The notes below the pieces were generated by a model. The model was not told the DNA's origin, ran no database searches, and saw only the letters and a list, made by a program, of their open reading frames with translations. The position numbers were made by a program, and so were the translations under genes. Below are positions 1 to 5,266 of a stretch of 8,864 nucleotides of DNA, piece by piece (the stretch's first letter is position 1; every line of letters starts with the position of its first letter). This stretch comes from Bilamarchaeum sp050303335. Its GTDB lineage: Archaea; Micrarchaeota; Micrarchaeia; Anstonellales; Bilamarchaeaceae. The stretch lies in NCBI GenBank assembly GCA_050303335.1, contig JBNLBN010000034.1, positions 1-8,864 on the forward strand. The letters run 5' to 3'.

Positions 1-197
1 ATGTTGATGTTCGCAGCGTAATTGATCTTGTGCGGAGGTATCGTATGCTCCTTCCCGTGCCTTGGAATGAAGTAGGCGCTCTTTCCCCCAATTGATATCT
101 CCTCCATCTTCCCCTTGCCGTAAGGAGTAAGCATTTCAATATCATTTATGTTGTCCCCTATTGTATAGATCCCCGTTCCAGCTATTACAGCTTTCAT
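1..197 (-). CDS. mtnP: S-methyl-5'-thioadenosine phosphorylase / purine nucleoside phosphorylase, N-terminal part
   Basis: The first 65 codons are visible, and the gene continues beyond the left edge of the window. The family cleaves methylthioadenosine, or other 6-substituted purine nucleosides, with phosphate to give a free base and a sugar-1-phosphate in cytosolic purine and methionine salvage. Reading from the ATG at 197, the protein shows the N-terminal phosphate-binding glycine turn AGTGIY (residues 6-11), TPYGK (24-28), the phosphate-binding pair in FIPRHGKEH (43-51) and PPHKINYAANI (54-64), all signatures of the MTAP/PNP family. The start codon overlaps the stop of the GMP synthase subunit as ATGA and follows a strong GGAGGT, so the two genes are very likely co-translated. 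The part seen does not decide between adenine-type and 6-oxopurine substrate specificity, because the base-binding residues lie further downstream. The family assignment is firm and the exact substrate is open. Confidence 0.88.
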   Translation of the reverse strand, partial: MKAVIAGTGIYTIGDNINDIEMLTPYGKGKMEEISIGGKSAYFIPRHGKEHTIPPHKINYAANIN

Positions 198-778
198 GAT
201 TTAACCTCCAGAAAATTCTTCAAAATACTCTCGCCATTCTCGGTGTGCCAGACTTCCGGGTGGAACTGCACTCCGAATATTGGCTTCCTCTCGTGCGCCA
301 TTGCCTCGATTGCACAGCTTTCAGAATGTGCTATCGGCCTGAATCCAGCCGGCGCATGTGTAACCTGGTCGAAATGCGAGACCCATGCCTTGAACTTTTC
401 AGGCATTCCCTTCAATATGGAATCCTCTTCGTCAACGAATATCTCGCCTACTCCGTATTCAGCGCTTGCTCCCCTTTCAACTTTGCCTCCGAAAACATGG
501 GCGATCATCTGGTGGCCGTAGCAAATACCGAGAAGGGGGAGCCTGATCTCGTCATTCATCACTTTCTCGCATATCCTTGTCCCGATGTTAGGTTCTTCGT
601 GGTAGACCGACTTCGGTCCGCCGGAAATTATGATCTCGGATACCCCTGTTTTCATTTGGTCTTCAAACATTGAGTATTCGGCTTTTGCATAAAGCATCTC
701 GGAATCATACCCGAGTTCCCTGCAGGTCCTTTTTATCAGGTGGGTATACTGCGAACCGTTGTCGATAATCAGTATCAT
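194..778 (-). CDS. guaAA: GMP synthase [glutamine-hydrolysing], glutaminase (alpha) subunit
   Basis: This is a class I glutamine amidotransferase of 194 residues. It hydrolyses glutamine and passes ammonia to a separate ATP-pyrophosphatase subunit that converts XMP to GMP. Archaea usually encode the two parts as separate genes, and this length fits the lone amidotransferase. The chain opens with MILIIDNGSQYTHLI, typical of GuaA. The oxyanion strand is ISGGPKSV (51-58). The nucleophile elbow is GICYGHQM, with catalytic Cys86. The rest of the triad lies in GVQFHPEVWHTENG, with His173 and Glu175. All three catalytic residues are present. The synthetase subunit is not in this window. No Shine-Dalgarno sequence precedes the ATG, but a TATA-like box lies about 26 bases upstream, so the message may be leaderless. 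The gene overlaps the downstream mtnP-like gene by four bases, which links GMP formation and purine salvage. Confidence 0.95.
   Translation of the reverse strand: MILIIDNGSQYTHLIKRTCRELGYDSEMLYAKAEYSMFEDQMKTGVSEIIISGGPKSVYHEEPNIGTRICEKVMNDEIRLPLLGICYGHQMIAHVFGGKVERGASAEYGVGEIFVDEEDSILKGMPEKFKAWVSHFDQVTHAPAGFRPIAHSESCAIEAMAHERKPIFGVQFHPEVWHTENGESILKNFLEVKS
204..209 (-). promoter_or_regulatory. Ribosome binding site of the mtnP-like gene
   Basis: GGAGGT on the minus strand ends six bases before the ATG at 197. It is a near-complete match to the archaeal anti-Shine-Dalgarno sequence and lies within the last codons of the upstream GMP synthase gene. It fixes the start used here and supports translational coupling through the ATGA overlap. 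Confidence 0.85.
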
Positions 779-800
779 GGAAAAATATTGGAGACAAAAA

Positions 801-808
801 TATTTATA
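801..808 (-). promoter_or_regulatory. TATA-like box for a leaderless guaAA transcript
   Basis: TATAAATA on the minus strand is centred about 26-27 bases before the ATG at 778, the usual archaeal distance from TATA box to transcription start. Transcription would therefore begin at or next to the start codon, in agreement with the missing Shine-Dalgarno sequence. The box overlaps the stop codon of the upstream 240-residue gene. A clear BRE-like purine stretch is not obvious just upstream, which weakens the call. Confidence 0.5.
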
Positions 809-1526
809 GGTCGAACAAGGTGGGTCTTCTTTCCGAGGATACGTCCATCCTGTCGCAAAGCCCGTCCATTGCTTGCATGGTTCCGATATCTCCCCGGATT
901 ATCGAGATTGTCTGCGTGATAATCCTTTGGAATGGGACTATGCTTCTTTCTATTCCATTAGCAAGCTCGTCTATGAACTGGTTTTCCTCCCTTACTTTAC
1001 CGACAGCCTCCTTCAATCTGAGTATGATCTCATGCGCATCGGAAGCAGTAGTCATATCGTCGATATCCTGCAGCTGGTTCAGGACAATGTTAAGATTGTA
1101 TGCCCTCTGGATTATCTCATTTACATCCCCTGAAGGGACAAGGTGAGCAAAATAATTTCCCATCCGGTTGTAATGGTATTTCTCCTGGAATGCCGATACC
1201 ACTATCTCTGTTGTGAAATCCGATTTCATCCAGAATCCGACTTCAAGCTCCCACACGGGTATTTTTGTTGTATCAAGCTTGGCTCGGTATTCGTTTATCC
1301 TGCTTGATATCTGTTCAGCATCCCCATCATCAGAACTGAAGAATCGCAGGTATGTCCTGCTTCCAGGAAGTTCAAGGCTGAACTTATGGACGAGCGTTAT
1401 ATCGCTGTCCGGATGCCTGTCTATCCTGTCTTTCTCTTCAGGGATTCCTTTGATCGAAAGCTCTGACAGTGCTCCAAGTGCCTCTCTTGGTCTTAGCTGG
1501 ATCCGGTTTGCTCTAAGCTGTTTCAT
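804..1526 (-). CDS. Unrecognised archaeal protein, 240 residues, cytosolic
   Basis: I do not recognise this protein. It has no signal peptide, no membrane segment and no cysteine pairs. Residues 1-30 are basic and probably helical. Residues 40-130 look mixed alpha/beta, with alternating hydrophobic strands around 43-64, 90-101 and 105-113. Residues 133-228 look helical, with evenly spaced Leu/Ile, and may form a helical bundle or coiled coil. The chain ends in RRPTLFDL, a short acidic-hydrophobic tail. Coding quality is good: codon use resembles the neighbours and there are no internal breaks. I chose the ATG at 1526; an in-frame TTG at 1538 would add only four residues and lies very close to the predicted transcription start. 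The gene is transcribed divergently from the RNA polymerase operon and sits 25 bases upstream of guaAA. The neighbourhood gives no firm clue to its function. Confidence 0.75.
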   Translation of the reverse strand: MKQLRANRIQLRPREALGALSELSIKGIPEEKDRIDRHPDSDITLVHKFSLELPGSRTYLRFFSSDDGDAEQISSRINEYRAKLDTTKIPVWELEVGFWMKSDFTTEIVVSAFQEKYHYNRMGNYFAHLVPSGDVNEIIQRAYNLNIVLNQLQDIDDMTTASDAHEIILRLKEAVGKVREENQFIDELANGIERSIVPFQRIITQTISIIRGDIGTMQAMDGLCDRMDVSSERRPTLFDL

Positions 1527-1552
1527 GGACTCACACAACTTATAACGGTTAG

Positions 1553-1582
1553 ATTTTTTATATTTATGTATTTTTTATATTT
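1553..1582. repeat. Perfect 13-bp direct repeat with TATA-like cores in the divergent promoter region
   Basis: ATTTTTTATATTT occurs at 1553-1565 and again at 1570-1582, separated by ATGT, giving a 17-base period. Each copy contains a TATA-like core readable on either strand. On the minus strand the proximal copy would direct initiation near 1534, just before the ATG at 1526, and the distal copy near 1551. On the plus strand the distal copy would direct initiation near 1603. The pair may be tandem TBP sites or an operator over the promoter of the 240-residue gene. Confidence 0.6.
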
Positions 1583-1590
1583 CCTGAAAT

Positions 1591-1604
1591 CCGGGGACTC
1601 CCGG
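1591..1604. other. GC-rich hairpin between the divergent promoters
   Basis: CCGGG, loop GACT, then CCCGG forms a 5-bp GC-only stem. It sits in an otherwise AT-rich intergenic region, immediately right of the direct repeat and left of the second TATA-like box. No T-run follows within a few bases, so it is not a typical terminator. Its role is unknown; a binding palindrome or chance are both possible. Confidence 0.35.
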
Positions 1605-1628
1605 GCCTGGTGCAAATCGACGGAAGGG

Positions 1629-1635
1629 TTTTAAA
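1629..1635 (+). promoter_or_regulatory. Candidate TATA box of the RNA polymerase operon
   Basis: TTTTAAA lies about 79 bases before the rpoH start and is preceded by a purine-rich stretch (GGAAGGG, 1622-1628) that could serve as a BRE. Initiation would fall near 1657-1660 and leave a leader of about 50 bases containing one hairpin and the rpoH ribosome binding site. The distal direct-repeat copy at 1570-1582 is an alternative, with initiation near 1603. Confidence 0.45.
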
Positions 1636-1666
1636 CATTACCTTTCAAATTCCTCTTACTCGGGGT

Positions 1667-1684
1667 GCTAGCCACATTGCTGGC
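1667..1684 (+). other. Hairpin in the presumed 5' leader of rpoH
   Basis: GCTAGC (1667-1672), loop CACATT, GCTGGC (1679-1684) forms a 6-bp stem with one G-U pair. It ends 15 bases before the rpoH ribosome binding site. It could modulate translation of the operon's first gene, but the stem is short and may be chance. Confidence 0.35.
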
Positions 1685-1699
1685 CCTACTTGTCTATTG

Positions 1700-1706
1700 G
1701 GTGGTC
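1700..1706 (+). promoter_or_regulatory. Ribosome binding site of rpoH
   Basis: GGTGGTC matches the archaeal Shine-Dalgarno GGTGATC at six of seven positions and ends four bases before the TTG at 1711. It favours that TTG over the in-frame TTG at 1690, which has no comparable site and would prepend seven residues not typical of the family. Confidence 0.55.
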
Positions 1707-1710
1707 CTGC

Positions 1711-1965
1711 TTGGTAAAAAAGAAAAAAGAAAATTCGACTGTAATTGATGTTTTGGCCCACAAGCTCGTTTCTGACATGAAAGTCCTCTCTGAAGCTGAA
1801 AAGAAAAAGGTTCTCGAAAAGTATGGCATCAACGAGAACCAGCTTCCTAGGATTCTGTCTACTGATCCTGCTGTTGTCGCTTTGAAAGCAGAGCCCGGAA
1901 ATATCATCAAGATTGAACGCGATGATGGAACCGGCAAATATTTGACCTACAAGGTTGTCAGGTGA
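1711..1965 (+). CDS. rpoH: DNA-directed RNA polymerase subunit H (Rpo5)
   Basis: The protein has 84 residues, the usual size of archaeal subunit H, which matches the C-terminal domain of eukaryotic Rpb5 and sits on the lower jaw near incoming DNA. The family pattern is clear: a conserved hydrophobic opening (VLAHKLVSDMKVLSEAEKK), a helix ending EKYGINENQLPRI, the DPAVVAL segment and the closing strands PGNIIKIERDDGTGKYLTYKVV. A basic tail, KKKKE, leads the chain, with a pure lysine run at residues 3-6. No ATG or GTG precedes the conserved region in frame, so the start must be TTG; 1711 is preferred because GGTGGTC precedes it. It is the first gene of the polymerase operon, as in most archaea. 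Its stop codon is contained in the ribosome binding site of rpoB2, four bases before that gene's ATG. Confidence 0.92.
   Translation: MVKKKKENSTVIDVLAHKLVSDMKVLSEAEKKKVLEKYGINENQLPRILSTDPAVVALKAEPGNIIKIERDDGTGKYLTYKVVR
1961..1965 (+). promoter_or_regulatory. Ribosome binding site of rpoB2, overlapping the rpoH stop
   Basis: GGTGA ends four bases before the ATG at 1970, and its TGA is the rpoH stop codon. This fixes ATG 1970 as the rpoB2 start, in preference to an in-frame TTG at 1955 inside rpoH that lacks a comparable site. A terminating ribosome would sit on the site, which implies coupling. Confidence 0.75.
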
Positions 1966-1969
1966 AAAT

Positions 1970-3424
1970 ATGGTTGAAGCTTTGATTGAATCATATTTCA
2001 GGTCCAATTCACTCGTGAATCAGCAGATCCTTTCCTACAACAAGTTCCTGGACACAGGAATCCAGCATGTTGTTGATCGGATCGGCAAGGTTCAGACGAA
2101 TGTGGAAGGATTTGAACTCAAACTCGGAAAAATCAGGATAGAACAGCCTCGTTACTATGAGGTGAAAGGAGGCTACAGGCAGATCCTGCCAAGCGAATGC
2201 AGGCTCAGGAACCTCAGCTACTCCGCACCGATATTCCTTGAGATTATCCCGGTATTCAACGGCGTCGAGAGGCCGGTGTATTCCGATGTCTTCATCGGTG
2301 AAGTGCCAGTCATGCTCAAGTCGAAGCTCTGCTATCTCTCCAATATGAGGAGGGATGAACTCAACGAGAACGGCGAGGATCCGGATGACCCTGGAGGATA
2401 CTTCGTGATCAACGGCTCTGAACGTGTTCTCACATCAATCGAGGACCTAGTCCCGAACAAGCTCATGGTCACAAAGGAAAGGAACGGAATCGTTTCAAAG
2501 ATATTCTCAACACACTATGGTTTCAGGGCAAGATGCGTAGTCGACAGGAACCAGGACGGGATATTCTCGGTGGAATTCCCATCGACACCCACAGGAATGC
2601 CAATGGCGCAGGTATTGCGCGTACTCGGCCTCGAGACGAACGAGAAGATAATGGACGCGTTCTCAAGCGAGCAGCACATAAAGAACGACGTTATCCTCAA
2701 CCTTGAAAACGAGCAGTCGAAGGACAAGGAAGAGGCGATCGACATGCTGTCAAGGAGGCTTTCTCCGGGGCAGCCGCAGGAATTCAGGCTGAACAGGATG
2801 GACAATCTTCTTGACAATTACCTTCTTCCGCATATCGGTGTTGACAAGTCCGCGAGGCTTGACAAGGCAAAATACATCATCCTCATGGCGGAGCGGGCAA
2901 CGCGCGTTGCGACCAAGGAAGTGGCTCCTGATGACAAGGACCATTATGCTAACAAGCGGGTGAAACTTGCAGGAGACCTGATGGAGGAACTCTTCAGGTA
3001 TGCATTCCAGTTCCTTATCAAGGACCTGGTCTACCAGGCATCACGTGCAGATGCGCGTGGAAGAAGATTGCAGGTGCACACGCTCATCAGGCAGGACGTC
3101 CTGGGCGACCGTGTCAAGTATGCAATGGCAACAGGAAACTGGATAGCAGGCCAGACAGGTGTATCCCAGCTTCTTGACCGTGTATCAAGGGTGTCGACGC
3201 TTTCCCATCTCAGGAGGGTGATCTCCCCTTTGAGCAAGAAGCATCCGCATTTCAAGGCAAGAGATCTCCACGGAACGCACATAGGGAAGCTTTGCCCGTG
3301 CGAGACCCCTGAAGGTCCAAGCTGTTCACTTGTTAAAAACCTCTCCGTAATGGCGGAGGTTTCCATCGGCGTAGACGATGAGGAGATAAATCGGGTCTTG
3401 AAGGCCTATGATGTAAAGGAGTGA
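1970..3424 (+). CDS. rpoB2: DNA-directed RNA polymerase subunit B'' (Rpo2N)
   Basis: The protein is the 484-residue N-terminal half of the second largest subunit, covering the protrusion, lobe and fork, and ending at the normal archaeal B''/B' split. Visible landmarks are the N-terminal SYNKFLDTGIQ, the DDPGGYFVINGSERVL block (139-153), AKYIILMAERA, DKDHYANKRVKLAGDLMEELFR, NWIAGQTGVSQLLDRVSRVSTLSHLRRVISPLS (fork region), and HFKARDLHGTHIGKLCPCETPEGPSC (from about 428 to 452). Length is close to the family norm, with no insertions or breaks. Two oddities stand out near the C-terminus: THIG where THWG is usual, and CSLVKN where CGLVKN is usual. The gene lies between rpoH and rpoB1, four bases from each, and is presumably cotranslated with both. 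Assembly with B' rebuilds a full B subunit. Confidence 0.97.
   Translation: MVEALIESYFRSNSLVNQQILSYNKFLDTGIQHVVDRIGKVQTNVEGFELKLGKIRIEQPRYYEVKGGYRQILPSECRLRNLSYSAPIFLEIIPVFNGVERPVYSDVFIGEVPVMLKSKLCYLSNMRRDELNENGEDPDDPGGYFVINGSERVLTSIEDLVPNKLMVTKERNGIVSKIFSTHYGFRARCVVDRNQDGIFSVEFPSTPTGMPMAQVLRVLGLETNEKIMDAFSSEQHIKNDVILNLENEQSKDKEEAIDMLSRRLSPGQPQEFRLNRMDNLLDNYLLPHIGVDKSARLDKAKYIILMAERATRVATKEVAPDDKDHYANKRVKLAGDLMEELFRYAFQFLIKDLVYQASRADARGRRLQVHTLIRQDVLGDRVKYAMATGNWIAGQTGVSQLLDRVSRVSTLSHLRRVISPLSKKHPHFKARDLHGTHIGKLCPCETPEGPSCSLVKNLSVMAEVSIGVDDEEINRVLKAYDVKE
3418..3424 (+). promoter_or_regulatory. Ribosome binding site of rpoB1, overlapping the rpoB2 stop
   Basis: GGAGTGA lies four bases before the ATG at 3429, and its TGA is the rpoB2 stop codon. 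The arrangement repeats that at the rpoH/rpoB2 junction and would help the two halves of subunit B to be made in equal amounts. Confidence 0.7.
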
Positions 3425-3428
3425 GACT

Positions 3429-5258
3429 ATGGCGAAAAAGAAAAGATCTGATGTCACAAGCATATTCCTCAACGGAAGGAAAGTAGGAGCGCATCCTGAC
3501 GGAAAAAGCCTTGCAGACCGGCTCCGCGAGAGGAGAAGGATGAACGAGCTCTCAAGCCAGGCAAATATATACTATAATGCAAGGCTAAACGAGCTGCACA
3601 TAGTAACCGACAAGGGCCGTGTAAGGAGGCCGTACATAGTAGTCGAGGACGGAAAGTCCAGGCTCGCGCCCAACATCATCGCAAGGATCAAGAACAACGA
3701 GCTTTCATGGAACCATCTGATCAAGATGGGGATCATCGAGTACCTCGATGCCCAGGAAGAAGAGAACTCGCTTATTGCAATCGATGAGGAGGATCTTACT
3801 GCAGAGCACACGCACCTTGAAGTGGACCCATCGAACATCTTCGGTGTAGTTTCAGGCATCCTGCCATTCCCGGAGCACAACTCTTCCCCGAGAATTACAA
3901 TGGCCTGTGCTATGGCCAAGCAGTCGCTTGGTATCTACTCGACCAATTTCGGGCAGAGGTATGATACCCGTGGATACATCATGTATTATCCGCAGCAGCC
4001 GATGGTCCAGACAAGGCTCTACAAGGCACTGAACCTCAAGGAGAAGGCCGCCGGCCAGAACTGCATCGTGGCGCTTACAAGCTACCATGGTTACAACATG
4101 GCAGATGCCATCGTAGTCAACCGGTCATCAATAGACAGGGGGCTCCACAGGGTTTCGATGTTCAAGACATATGAGACCGAGGAAAGAATGTATCCCGGAG
4201 GACAGAAGGACGTCATAGAGCTTCCGACCCCCGAAGTAGTGGGATACCGTGGCGAGGAGGCATACAAGCACCTTTCGGACGACGGGATAATCATGCCCGA
4301 ATCCGAGGTCAATGGAAAGGAAGTGCTTGTTGGAAAGACTTCTCCGCCCAGATTCCTGGAAGAGATATCGGTCTTCGGTACCGTAGAGGAAAAGAAGAGG
4401 GAATCATCGCTTTCACTAAAAACTGGAGAGACCGGAAAGGTCGATTCAGTACTTATAACAGAAGGGCCTTCAGGAAACAGGCTTGTCAAAGTCAGGGTGC
4501 GATCGATAAAGACTCCGGAAATCGGGGACAAGCTCGCATCGAGGCACGGGCAGAAGGGTGTTATCGGAATGCTTGTACCCCAGACTGACATGCCGTTTTC
4601 AAATACGGGGATCACCCCTGATCTTGTTGTCAACCCGCATGCCATCCCTTCCCGTATGACTGCAGGCCACCTGCTTGAAACTTTGGGCGGAAAGGCAGGA
4701 GCAATCGGAGGAATGCTCATGGATGCGACCGCATTCAGCGGAAACACCGAGGAGCAGTTCAAGGCGATCCTCAAAAAGAACGGATTCAACGAATTCGGAG
4801 AGGAGATCCTCTACGACGGTCTTACAGGAAGGAAGATAAAATCAAAGATATTCATCGGAAACGTTTACTACCAGAGGCTCCACCACCTTGTATCCAACAA
4901 GATGCACGTGAGATCAAGGGGACCAGTCCAGCTTCTTACCCACCAGCCGACCGAAGGTCGTGCAAGGGAGGGTGGTCTCAGGTTCGGAGAGATGGAGCGT
5001 GACTGCCTCATCGGCTACGGAGCATCGATGCTTATCCGTGAACGTCTCCTTGAGGAATCGGACAAGACCACAATGCATGTCTGCACTGATTCGGGATGCG
5101 TTGCCACTCCGGATTTCACTGCGAACAAGAACTACTGCAAGCTTGGGCAGAGCGACGACTCTGAACCTGTGGAAATGAGTTATGCATTCAAGCTGCTACT
5201 TGACGAGATTCAATCTCTTTGTATATTCCCGAGGATAATCCTCAAGGATAAAAGCTAG
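3429..5258 (+). CDS. rpoB1: DNA-directed RNA polymerase subunit B' (Rpo2C)
   Basis: The protein is the 609-residue C-terminal half of subunit B, comprising the external, hybrid-binding, wall, anchor and clamp regions. The NTP-site block FPEHNSSPRITMACAMAKQ (147-165) keeps the Arg155 equivalent to yeast Rpb2 R766. GYNMADAIVVN (221-231) keeps Asp226, which helps bind metal B, but the preceding Glu is Ala225. GDKLASRHGQKGVIG (366-380) supplies active-site lysines 368 and 376. PSRMTAGHLLETLGGK (407-422) and GGLRFGEMERDC (515-526) are intact. The C-terminal zinc ribbon is incomplete: only Cys552, Cys557 and Cys570 are seen, with C-x4-C spacing and no fourth Cys after 570. The chain ends PVEMSYAFKLLLDEIQSL...PRIIL, which is typical. 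The basic N-terminal MAKKKR tail precedes the conserved region. The gene sits between rpoB2 and rpoA1 in the operon. Identity is certain; the substitutions are discussed as findings. Confidence 0.97.
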   Translation: MAKKKRSDVTSIFLNGRKVGAHPDGKSLADRLRERRRMNELSSQANIYYNARLNELHIVTDKGRVRRPYIVVEDGKSRLAPNIIARIKNNELSWNHLIKMGIIEYLDAQEEENSLIAIDEEDLTAEHTHLEVDPSNIFGVVSGILPFPEHNSSPRITMACAMAKQSLGIYSTNFGQRYDTRGYIMYYPQQPMVQTRLYKALNLKEKAAGQNCIVALTSYHGYNMADAIVVNRSSIDRGLHRVSMFKTYETEERMYPGGQKDVIELPTPEVVGYRGEEAYKHLSDDGIIMPESEVNGKEVLVGKTSPPRFLEEISVFGTVEEKKRESSLSLKTGETGKVDSVLITEGPSGNRLVKVRVRSIKTPEIGDKLASRHGQKGVIGMLVPQTDMPFSNTGITPDLVVNPHAIPSRMTAGHLLETLGGKAGAIGGMLMDATAFSGNTEEQFKAILKKNGFNEFGEEILYDGLTGRKIKSKIFIGNVYYQRLHHLVSNKMHVRSRGPVQLLTHQPTEGRAREGGLRFGEMERDCLIGYGASMLIRERLLEESDKTTMHVCTDSGCVATPDFTANKNYCKLGQSDDSEPVEMSYAFKLLLDEIQSLCIFPRIILKDKS

Positions 5259-5261
5259 GTG
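5258..5261 (+). promoter_or_regulatory. Ribosome binding site of rpoA1, touching the rpoB1 stop
   Basis: GGTG begins with the last G of the rpoB1 TAG stop and ends five bases before the ATG at 5267. It fixes the start of rpoA1 and continues the stop/ribosome-site overlap seen along the operon. Confidence 0.65.
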
Positions 5262-5266
5262 TTTTC

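Noticed and set aside
1591..1604. GC-rich hairpin as an intrinsic terminator
   Set aside because: No T-run follows on the plus strand, and no plus-strand gene ends upstream. On the minus strand the T-run side is the promoter region of the divergent gene, so no gene ends there either.
1591..1635. Possible tRNA or tRNA fragment, because GGTGCAAATC resembles a T-loop and a GC-rich hairpin precedes it
   Set aside because: The bases on either side of the loop do not form a 5-bp T-stem, and no acceptor, D or anticodon arms can be arranged around it.
1690..1710. Upstream TTG at 1690 as the rpoH start
   Set aside because: It lacks a ribosome binding site and would add MSIGWSC, which is not typical of subunit H; the region carries the ribosome binding site for TTG 1711.
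1955..1969. TTG at 1955 as the rpoB2 start
   Set aside because: It lies inside rpoH, while the ATG at 1970 has GGTGA at proper spacing.
3418..3431. A frameshift or assembly break splitting rpoB into two genes
   Set aside because: The split lies at the standard archaeal B''/B' boundary, with a proper stop, ribosome binding site and ATG, so it is a natural gene split.
4091..4789. Long minus-strand open frame (232 codons) inside rpoB1
   Set aside because: It is the complement of a strongly conserved coding region. The translation is Ser/Pro rich with no family signature, as expected of a shadow frame.
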